Assembly (NCBI GenBank): GCA_017457465.1
Contig: JAFTHJ010000070.1
Location: 1-6,618 of the forward strand
Direction of reading: 5' to 3'
DNA: 6,618 nucleotides
Source: Clostridia bacterium
Lineage (GTDB): Bacteria > Bacillota > Clostridia > Oscillospirales > CAG-272
In this document: piece after piece, positions 1-5,101 of the stretch
How positions within the stretch are numbered: position 1 is the first letter of the stretch
Layout of the letters: every line of letters starts with the position of its first letter
Notes under the pieces: model-generated
Database searches by the model: none
The model's input: the letters and a program-made list of their open reading frames with translations, nothing else
Told to the model about the DNA's origin: nothing
Position numbers and translations under genes: made by a program

Positions 1-70
1 AATATATATTAATTATACCAAATTATTTTATATTTTACAATAGCTCTTTGAAATTATTTAGTCAACAAGA

Positions 71-102
71 GCAAAAAAATGCGCCGATATGACATCGGCG
101 CA
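71..102 (-). terminator. Rho-independent terminator of the rubredoxin gene
   Basis: A perfect 9-bp stem (80-88 with 94-102, GC-rich) closes a 5-nt loop. Read on the minus strand it is followed at once by ATTTTTTTGC, a seven-T run. It begins about 30 nt after the rubredoxin stop codon, so it should end that transcript. On the plus strand the T run comes only 8 nt after the stem, so plus-strand termination would be weak. Confidence 0.9.
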
Positions 103-133
103 CAAGCAAATTTTTCATCAAGAAACGAATCAA

Positions 134-325
134 TCAGAATTCGTCGTCATTATCAATATCGTCCCCGTCTTCAAGGACATCAAAGTCTTCTTTTGAAGCT
201 CCGCAAAGAGGGCATACCCAATCCTCGCTGATATCCTCAAAATCGGTTCCCTTTTCAACTCCGTTTTCGGGGTCCCCCACCGATGACTTATAAACATATC
301 CGCAAAGCGCACAAACGTATTTCAT
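134..325 (-). CDS. Rubredoxin
   Basis: This is a small electron-transfer protein holding one iron atom on four cysteines, expected in the cytoplasm. In anaerobes it carries electrons to partners such as rubrerythrin, superoxide reductase or flavodiiron proteins (family knowledge; no partner is encoded here). The 63-residue product has both knuckles: C5-x2-C8-G near the N-terminus and C38-P-L-C41-G near the C-terminus, with the usual GDPENGV-like turn (17-23), TDFEDI segment (27-32) and W37 before the second knuckle. Clostridial rubredoxins are about 52-54 residues; this one adds roughly ten mostly acidic residues. The ATG at 325 is chosen because GGAGG (330-334) lies 4 nt upstream. The frame stays open to 514, but that stretch covers the promoter and is not rubredoxin-like. 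The gene appears monocistronic, between its own promoter and terminator. The family assignment is very secure. Confidence 0.97.
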   Translation of the reverse strand: MKYVCALCGYVYKSSVGDPENGVEKGTDFEDISEDWVCPLCGASKEDFDVLEDGDDIDNDDEF

Positions 326-329
326 AGTA

Positions 330-334
330 CCTCC
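330..334 (-). promoter_or_regulatory. Ribosome binding site fixing the rubredoxin start
   Basis: GGAGG on the minus strand lies 4 nt before the ATG at 325. It decides against the longer open frame that reaches 514. Just upstream in the leader the minus strand carries TTAC three times in tandem (337-348). Confidence 0.85.
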
Positions 335-362
335 AAGTAAGTAAGTAATTTTAGCAATATAT

Positions 363-391
363 ATAATAATACCTCTCCCATATCTTGTCAA
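363..391 (-). promoter_or_regulatory. Sigma-A promoter of the rubredoxin gene
   Basis: On the minus strand a perfect TTGACA (386-391) is separated by exactly 17 bp from TATTAT (363-368), which matches 5 of 6 positions of TATAAT. The predicted transcription start is near 356, giving a leader of about 30 nt with the GGAGG site. The -35 box lies inside a perfect palindrome (381-395). Confidence 0.85.
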
Positions 392-395
392 GATA
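381..395. promoter_or_regulatory. Perfect 7-1-7 palindrome, candidate operator over the rubredoxin -35 box
   Basis: The sequence TATCTTG-T-CAAGATA is a perfect inverted repeat with 7-bp arms and a 1-bp centre, and it contains the whole -35 hexamer of the rubredoxin promoter. The 7-1-7 geometry is that of Fur-family operators (Fur, PerR, Zur), and PerR controls rubredoxin-linked oxygen defence in some clostridia (family knowledge). The arms do not match the classical Per or Fur consensus closely, so the regulator is not identified. A repressor bound here would block RNA polymerase. Confidence 0.45.
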
Positions 396-632
396 ATTTT
401 TGCGATTTTTTTCTGCTTATCGTATCTTTGTGAAAGATGTACGAAAATCACGACAGTTTTTTCCAAAAATCTAAAAAACACAGACGAAGCTCCAACGCCT
501 TTTTCGGCGTTCATTTCAAGTATATGAACGATATCTGTACTGCGACACGGCTTTTTGCGGAGTGTCTATTCTAAATCTATATCTTTTCGGCATATTGATT
601 ACTATAAATTCTTTCAAGGACTGCCGCCCAAA
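396..632. other. Intergenic region between rubredoxin and the flippase gene
   Basis: No gene is supported here. It holds a small inverted repeat, AACGCC (494-499) with GGCGTT (506-511), whose T-rich loop lacks a following T run and so is not a terminator. No convincing plus-strand promoter was found for the flippase. The best guesses are TATAAA at 603-608 without a matching -35 box, and TTGCGG-17-TATATC (555-583), which is a weak match. An alternative sigma factor, for example a sporulation one, could explain this but is not shown. Confidence 0.4.
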
Positions 633-2207
633 ATGAACAGATTCAAGCAATTTATTTTCAACGGAATACTACTGACCGCCACCTCTCTCGCAATGAGGGG
701 GATAGGCGTCAGCTTCAATGTTTACATCTCCAACAAGGTCGGTGCCGAGGCTATGGGACTTTTCACACTCATATCAACGGTATACGGCTTCGCCATAACA
801 CTTGCCACCTCGGGGATAAATCTTGCCTCTACAAGGCTTGTCTCGGAAGCTATGGGAGAGCTTTCCACCGCGGGTATACGAACTGTCTGCGGCAAAACTC
901 CCGCCGTGAGAACCGTTATGAAAAAATGCCTCCTTTACAGTCTTTTCTTCGGCTCTCTTTCATCAGTGCTATTATATTTGCTCTCTCCCGCCTTAAGTCT
1001 CACGCTTCTCAATGACAGCAGATGTATCTTCTCTCTGCGGCTCCTCTCATTGACTCTCGTTCCAATATCACTCTCCTCTGCCTTGAGCGGATATTTTACG
1101 GCGGTCAGGCGGGTATACAAAAATGCCGCCACACAGGTAATCGAGCAACTTATAAAAATATTTCTCTGTGTATTTCTTCTGACATTCTTCTTTGCGAATG
1201 ACGTTGAAAGCGCCTGTATTTGCGTGGTATTGGGCGGTGTGATAGCCGAGCTTCTGTCTTTTCTCTTTCAGTCGATAATCTATCTCGCCGAAAGAAAGCA
1301 AGGCTCAAAAGACTCACTCTCGCCCGACGGCAGACTTGTGAGGAAGCGGCTTCTCGGCATCGCTCTGCCCGTGGCTTTCAGCGCCTATCTGCGCTCGGGG
1401 CTTATCACAGTGGAGCATATACTCATACCGTGGGGACTTGAGCGCAGCGGAGCCTCGCGGAGCCATTCACTCGCAGCCTACGGAACGCTTCACAGTATGG
1501 TATTTCCGATAATATTCTTTCCCTCCGCGATACTTTCCTCCTTTGCGGGATTACTTGTTCCCGAAATAGCCGAGGCGCGGGCGGCAGGGCGTAAGGATGC
1601 CATAGAGCGAATAATTTCAAATGTATTTGAAACCGCACTGATATTTGCCATAGGCACAGCGGGGATAATGATGTGCTTCTCCTATGAGCTTGGGAATATA
1701 ATATACCCCGCCTCGGATGCGGGAAAATACATAAGAATGATAGCTCCGCTGATTCCCGTTATGTATCTTGACACGGCGGTCGATGCCACTCTCAAGGGAC
1801 TTGGAGAGCAGGTGTATTCTATGGGGGTTAACATTGTAGACTCTCTGCTTTCTGTCATTCTCGTGGTAATATTGCTCCCCGCTCTCGGAATTGAAGGATA
1901 TATAATCACTGTATATTTCACCGAAATTATAAATGCCGCGTTAAGTATAACCAGACTGCTGGTTGTGAGCGAATTCAAGCCGAAGATAGCGAAGCGTGTT
2001 TTCGCTCCGCTATTCTGCATTGTAATATCCTCAACCGCAGTAAAATACATCTCGATGCTTCCCTTGTTCGATATACTCACGGGAGCACCACAGCTCATAA
2101 TCCACATAATTATGAGCGCACTGCTCTACCTGCTTTTGCTTACGCTCCTCGGCGCCCTCAAGCCAAGTAAGCTTAAGCGAGGATTTACTCTACTTAAAGA
2201 ACATTAA
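633..2207 (+). CDS. SpoVB/MurJ-superfamily polysaccharide flippase (stage V sporulation protein B-like)
   Basis: This is a polytopic membrane transporter of the MOP superfamily (polysaccharide synthesis/MATE fold). Members flip lipid-linked saccharides across the cytoplasmic membrane; SpoVB acts in spore cortex formation, while related paralogues serve other cell-wall or polysaccharide pathways. The 524-residue product has about 14 hydrophobic segments (roughly 7-31, 36-60, 97-126, 133-155, 168-189, 193-217, 240-262, 282-308, 331-349, 365-390, 397-417, 419-441, 457-477, 484-508). SpoVB-like signatures are an N-terminal VGAEAMGLF motif (36-44), GYFTAVRRVYKNAATQVIEQ (153-172) and FPSAILSSFAGLLVPEIAEA (296-315). 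Length fits SpoVB (about 520). The ATG at 633 is preferred over a TTG at 555, because the 26 extra residues resemble no part of the family and the first membrane helix starts just after the ATG. The only Shine-Dalgarno-like site, AAGGA (616-620), is 12 nt away, so translation may be weak. A sporulation role is inferred, not shown. Confidence 0.85.
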   Translation: MNRFKQFIFNGILLTATSLAMRGIGVSFNVYISNKVGAEAMGLFTLISTVYGFAITLATSGINLASTRLVSEAMGELSTAGIRTVCGKTPAVRTVMKKCLLYSLFFGSLSSVLLYLLSPALSLTLLNDSRCIFSLRLLSLTLVPISLSSALSGYFTAVRRVYKNAATQVIEQLIKIFLCVFLLTFFFANDVESACICVVLGGVIAELLSFLFQSIIYLAERKQGSKDSLSPDGRLVRKRLLGIALPVAFSAYLRSGLITVEHILIPWGLERSGASRSHSLAAYGTLHSMVFPIIFFPSAILSSFAGLLVPEIAEARAAGRKDAIERIISNVFETALIFAIGTAGIMMCFSYELGNIIYPASDAGKYIRMIAPLIPVMYLDTAVDATLKGLGEQVYSMGVNIVDSLLSVILVVILLPALGIEGYIITVYFTEIINAALSITRLLVVSEFKPKIAKRVFAPLFCIVISSTAVKYISMLPLFDILTGAPQLIIHIIMSALLYLLLLTLLGALKPSKLKRGFTLLKEH

Positions 2208-2243
2208 AAAGAGGGAGAAGACAAAACTTCTCCCTCTTTTTTT
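2206..2243. terminator. Bidirectional terminator between convergent genes
   Basis: A perfect 10-bp stem (2211-2220 with 2227-2236) with loop ACAAAA is flanked by five A on the left and seven T on the right (2237-2243). It therefore works as an intrinsic terminator in both directions, for the flippase on plus and for the aspS operon on minus. The flippase stop codon (2205-2207) lies within the left A-tract, and the minus-strand stop codon (2245-2247) lies just past the T-tract, so neither gene has spare 3' sequence. Confidence 0.92.
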
Positions 2244-2244
2244 A

Positions 2245-2448
2245 TTAGTCTTTTTTCTTAAGCGGCTCTTTAGTGCCGTCGGGGCGCTGAATGACCGTAT
2301 TGTCAAGAGTTGCGCCAAAAGACGCTCTTATCTCGGCAATATATTCGTCACGGAGCGCCTTCTGCTCCGCAAGCTCCTCCGCGGAGAGCGGTGTCTCCTT
2401 GGATTTTCTCGCAAGTTCGTTGATTCTGTTTATCTTTTCTCTCTCCAT
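2245..2448 (-). CDS. DUF896 (YnzC-like, UPF0291) small protein
   Basis: This 67-residue cytoplasmic protein belongs to the DUF896 family of Firmicutes, whose function is not established. The B. subtilis member YnzC lies downstream of the SOS genes yneA-yneB. The family hallmarks are visible: an N-terminal INRINELARKSKE helix (6-18), a turn with LSAEELAEQ (21-29), then a second helix LRDEYIAEIRASF (32-44), predicting a two-helix hairpin. The charged tail (about 48-67, ending in KKKD) is probably disordered. The ATG at 2448 has AGGA seven nt upstream and begins 12 nt after the aspS stop codon, so it is the distal gene of the phosphoribosyltransferase-aspS operon and may be translationally coupled. 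There is no SOS-gene neighbour here. The family call is firm; the role is unknown. Confidence 0.9.
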   Translation of the reverse strand: MEREKINRINELARKSKETPLSAEELAEQKALRDEYIAEIRASFGATLDNTVIQRPDGTKEPLKKKD

Positions 2449-2460
2449 AGCCTGTTCCTA

Positions 2461-4254
2461 TCACTCACCCTCGGCAACTATAGCTATGCCAAGCTCGGCA
2501 AGTCCCTTTGGATCGGGCTCGGAAGGACACTTCGTCATAAGTTCGGAAGCGTTCTGAACCTTCGGGAACGCGATAACGTCTCTTATATCCTCAAGTCCGA
2601 GCAGAAGCGTTACCAGACGGTCAAAGCCGAACGCAAGTCCGCCGTGGGGCGGTACTCCGTATTTGAACGCCTCTATGAGATATCCGAATTTATCGTTAGC
2701 CTCCTCCTCGCTCATTCCGAGTACGGAGAACATCTTCGACTGAATCTCGCAGTCGTGAATTCTCACAGAACCTCCGCCAAGCTCCGTACCGTTAAGCACG
2801 ATATCGTAAGCCTTTGCTCTGACTCTGGCGGGATCACTGTCAAGATACTGCAAATCCTCGTCCATAGGCGCTGTGAAGGGATGGTGCATAGCGTAGAAGC
2901 GCTCGTCCTCCTCGCTATACTCAAGCAACGGGAATTCGGTAACCCAGAGGAACTTGAAGTCCATCGGGTCGAGAAATCCCATTCTCTTTGCGCACTCGCA
3001 ACGCAGAGCACCAAGCGCGTCAAATACCACTTTATTCTTATCGGCAACAATAAGAAGCAGGTCTCCCGCCTCGGCTCCAAGTGTTTTCTTGACCGCCTCA
3101 TTTTCTTCCTCGGTGAGGAATTTAGCATAAGACGAGGAGATGTCTCCGTTATCCGACCACTTGAGCCCAGCAAGTCCCTTTGCCTTATAGGTCTTCGCAA
3201 CCTCGGTCAGCGAGTCTATCTCCTTTCTGGAGAAACGCGCGCCGCCCTTTACATTGATTCCTCTTACAGAGCCGCCGTTCGCTATCGTACCCGCAAACAC
3301 CTTAAACTCGGTATTTTTAACATCCTCTGAAATATCTGTAAGCTCAAAGCCGAATCTTATATCGGGCTTGTCCGAACCAAATCGGTTCATCGCCTCGGCA
3401 TAGGGCATACGTATGAAGTCATACTCAAGCTCACGTCCGAAATATTCACGGAACAGATACTTGATAAAGCCCTCGTGCATCTTCATAACATCGTCAGCTG
3501 TCACGAAAGACATCTCCGTGTCTATCTGTGTGAACTCGGGCTGACGGTCGGCGCGAAGGTCCTCGTCACGGAAGCAACGCGCTATCTGGAAATATCTGTC
3601 GTAGCCCGACACCATAAGCAGCTGCTTATAGAGCTGGGGCGACTGCGGAAGCGCGTAAAACTTACCCTGATGCACACGGCTGGGAACGAGATAGTCTCTC
3701 GCGCCCTCGGGTGTAGGCTTACAGAGGTTAGGCGTTTCGATATCTATAAATCCATTCGCCGCATAATAATCTCTTGCTATCTTGCCTATTCTGGAACGGG
3801 CAATGATATTTCTCTGCATATCGGGACGGCGAAGGTCGAGATAGCGGTATTTGAGTCGCAGCTCGGCGTTTACGTTACTGTTCTCAACTATCTCAAAGGG
3901 GGGAGTTGCCGAAGCGGAAAGCACCTTCAGCTCGTCAACCGCTATCTCTATCTCTCCCGTGGGAATATTCTTATTTACCGCGCCCTCTCCGCGTCTGCGG
4001 ACTACGCCCTTTGCGCAAAGCGTGTATTCCGCGCGGATACCGAAAGCCTCGTCAAATATCTTTCTGTCTGTTTTATCGTCAAAAGCGAGCTGAACGATAC
4101 CCGTTCTGTCACGAAGGTCGATAAATATCAACGCTCCGAGGTCTCTCTGCTTCTGAACCCAGCCCATAACGCACACTCTCTTGCCGAGGTCAGCAACAGA
4201 AAGCTCGGCGCAATAGGCGTCTCTTTTGTCGTTTGCCGTTAAAAATTCTGCCAT
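2461..4254 (-). CDS. aspS: Aspartyl-tRNA synthetase (bacterial type)
   Basis: This class II aminoacyl-tRNA synthetase joins L-aspartate to tRNA-Asp using ATP in the cytoplasm. The 597 residues match the bacterial form (about 590). Domains in order: N-terminal OB-fold anticodon-binding domain (about 15-115, with GWVQKQRDLGALIFIDLRDR at 31-50); catalytic core beginning with YRYLDLRRP (136-144) and motif 1 ending near P175; motif 2, FRDEDLRADRQPEFTQID (228-245), with the ATP-binding R229; the bacterial GAD insertion (about 285-420); and motif 3, GLAFGFDRLVTLLLG (539-553), with R545. L39 sits where non-discriminating enzymes that also charge tRNA-Asn carry histidine, so this one is probably specific for tRNA-Asp (inference). 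The ATG at 4254 has GGAAGGA-type Shine-Dalgarno sequence 7 nt upstream. It follows the phosphoribosyltransferase by 21 nt in one operon. No T-box is present. Confidence 0.98.
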   Translation of the reverse strand: MAEFLTANDKRDAYCAELSVADLGKRVCVMGWVQKQRDLGALIFIDLRDRTGIVQLAFDDKTDRKIFDEAFGIRAEYTLCAKGVVRRRGEGAVNKNIPTGEIEIAVDELKVLSASATPPFEIVENSNVNAELRLKYRYLDLRRPDMQRNIIARSRIGKIARDYYAANGFIDIETPNLCKPTPEGARDYLVPSRVHQGKFYALPQSPQLYKQLLMVSGYDRYFQIARCFRDEDLRADRQPEFTQIDTEMSFVTADDVMKMHEGFIKYLFREYFGRELEYDFIRMPYAEAMNRFGSDKPDIRFGFELTDISEDVKNTEFKVFAGTIANGGSVRGINVKGGARFSRKEIDSLTEVAKTYKAKGLAGLKWSDNGDISSSYAKFLTEEENEAVKKTLGAEAGDLLLIVADKNKVVFDALGALRCECAKRMGFLDPMDFKFLWVTEFPLLEYSEEDERFYAMHHPFTAPMDEDLQYLDSDPARVRAKAYDIVLNGTELGGGSVRIHDCEIQSKMFSVLGMSEEEANDKFGYLIEAFKYGVPPHGGLAFGFDRLVTLLLGLEDIRDVIAFPKVQNASELMTKCPSEPDPKGLAELGIAIVAEGE

Positions 4255-4275
4255 TATGTTTTCCTTCCTTGGTTT

Positions 4276-4839
4276 TTATTTAAGTACTTCCCCGTTGTTG
4301 TCAAAGAGAGGAAGCTCCTCAAGATATACAATATCATCTCTTTTGGCGGCGTCGCCCTCCGCAAGTACGGTCATTCTTCCGCAGATAATACCTCCCGCCT
4401 TTGTGACCAGCTCCTCGACCGCACGTAAAGACTCGCCCGTTGAGATTACGTCATCAACGATAAGTATTTTCTTGCCCTTCATCAGCTCGGCATCCGCCGT
4501 GTCAAGATAAAGAGTCTGGTCCTTCTCTGTCGTTATGGAATGAACGCTTGACTCAAAGACTCCGGTCATATAGAGCTTGGGAGACTTACGCGCGAGGAAA
4601 TACTTCTGATTTCCCGCAAGTCTCGCCATTTCGTGAACAAGGGGTATTCCCTTTGCTTCCGCAGAAATAAGGTAATCGTATTCGGGGGCACTCTCAAGGA
4701 GTGTTTTCGCACACGCCGTAGTCAACTCGGGGTCTCCGAATATAACAAACGCCGCTATCATAAGCTTATCATTGATAGGACATAACGGAAGCTCACGCCA
4801 GAGTCCCGCGATATTCATTCTGTAATATTTGCGTTCCAT
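4276..4839 (-). CDS. Phosphoribosyltransferase family protein (adenine PRTase-like)
   Basis: This is a type I phosphoribosyltransferase, predicted to transfer ribose-5-phosphate from PRPP to a nucleobase in purine salvage, in the cytoplasm. The PRPP-binding signature ILIVDDVISTGES lies at 125-137 with the paired acidic residues D129 and D130. The upstream loop AEAKGIPL (60-67) corresponds to the pyrophosphate-binding loop of adenine phosphoribosyltransferases, and the KLYMTG...TTEKDQTLYLD stretch (88-113) corresponds to their flexible loop. The product is 187 residues against about 172 for standard Apt, and its loops differ from canonical Apt, so the base it uses is uncertain; xanthine or a regulatory role cannot be excluded. 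The ATG at 4839 has GGGAG 9 nt upstream. It is the first gene of the operon with aspS and the DUF896 gene, 31 nt below a perfect sigma-A promoter. The fold is certain, the substrate is not. Confidence 0.88.
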   Translation of the reverse strand: MERKYYRMNIAGLWRELPLCPINDKLMIAAFVIFGDPELTTACAKTLLESAPEYDYLISAEAKGIPLVHEMARLAGNQKYFLARKSPKLYMTGVFESSVHSITTEKDQTLYLDTADAELMKGKKILIVDDVISTGESLRAVEELVTKAGGIICGRMTVLAEGDAAKRDDIVYLEELPLFDNNGEVLK

Positions 4840-4876
4840 AGAATCACTCTCCCAGAAAAAATTTCATACAGACTAT

Positions 4877-4905
4877 ATTATACACTTTTATCTCTCAAAT
4901 GTCAA
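4877..4905 (-). promoter_or_regulatory. Perfect-consensus sigma-A promoter of the PRTase-aspS-DUF896 operon
   Basis: On the minus strand TTGACA (4900-4905) and TATAAT (4877-4882) are both exact, with the ideal 17-bp spacer. The predicted start is near 4870, leaving a leader of about 30 nt. An AT-rich stretch (4919-4945) lies just upstream and could act as an UP element. A promoter this strong fits constitutive expression of a tRNA synthetase. Confidence 0.93.
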
Positions 4906-4970
4906 TTACCTCTTTGGAAATATAATAAAAATATAATAATATTTATGTTGAATTATGTTGCTAATCCGCA
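4906..4970. repeat. AT-rich spacer between divergent promoters with short direct repeats
   Basis: Two direct repeats lie between the divergent -35 boxes. ATATAATAA occurs at 4920-4928 and 4931-4939 (11-bp period). TTATGTTG occurs at 4943-4950 and 4953-4960 (exactly 10-bp period, one helical turn). The first pair is A/T-only and may serve as UP-element DNA for both promoters. The second is a candidate regulator site about 45-63 bp upstream of the predicted start of the exonuclease transcript. Confidence 0.5.
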
Positions 4971-4999
4971 TTGACAAAAGAGATATGATGTGATATAAT
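4971..4999 (+). promoter_or_regulatory. Perfect-consensus, extended -10 sigma-A promoter of the exonuclease gene
   Basis: TTGACA (4971-4976) and TATAAT (4994-4999) are exact with a 17-bp spacer, and TGA directly before the -10 box gives the TGn extended -10 motif. Transcription should start near 5006, leaving a leader of about 95 nt before the exonuclease start codon. It points away from the aspS operon promoter, with 65 bp between the two -35 boxes. Confidence 0.93.
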
Positions 5000-5048
5000 A
5001 GGGTTTGTTGTTGCTATTTGGACGGGCAGTGAAATTATTAAACCCGAT

Positions 5049-5083
5049 GTTGCACCAACGGCTATCATTATGCGATATTCGCA
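5049..5083 (+). other. Leader hairpins upstream of the exonuclease gene
   Basis: The roughly 95-nt leader contains two short perfect inverted repeats: GTTG-CAC-CAAC (5049-5059) and TGCGA-TAT-TCGCA (5071-5083). The second ends 7 nt before the GGAGG ribosome binding site. The stems are only 4 and 5 bp, so a regulatory role is speculative. Nothing here matches a riboswitch class I recognise. Confidence 0.3.
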
Positions 5084-5090
5084 AATTTTC

Positions 5091-5095
5091 GGAGG
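5091..5095 (+). promoter_or_regulatory. Ribosome binding site that sets a TTG start for the exonuclease gene
   Basis: GGAGG here lies 6 nt before the TTG at 5102, an ideal distance. The in-frame TTG at 5096 abuts the site and the first ATG (5114) is 18 nt away, so both are unlikely starts. Confidence 0.75.
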
Positions 5096-5101
5096 TTGAT
5101 C

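Noticed and set aside
1..70. Possible gene or regulatory element at the left edge
   Set aside because: The stretch is AT-rich with frequent stops in every frame and no recognisable motif; nothing can be supported.
494..511. Inverted repeat AACGCC...GGCGTT as a terminator
   Set aside because: The T run is in the loop and none follows the stem on either strand, so it cannot be an intrinsic terminator.
326..514. N-terminal extension of the rubredoxin frame up to 514
   Set aside because: It would cover the promoter, the palindrome and the GGAGG site, and it adds 63 residues unlike any rubredoxin.
555..632. Upstream TTG start adding 26 residues to the flippase
   Set aside because: There is no Shine-Dalgarno site at a good distance, the extra residues do not look like the family, and the first membrane helix begins right after the ATG at 633.
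2644..4242. Long plus-strand open frames opposite aspS (228 and 255 codons)
   Set aside because: The minus strand encodes an intact, full-length AspRS. The antisense products resemble no family and have no start signals.
4840..4870. T-box riboswitch for the aspS operon, common for synthetase genes in Firmicutes
   Set aside because: The leader is only about 30 nt from the predicted start, far too short for a T-box, and no terminator/antiterminator is present.
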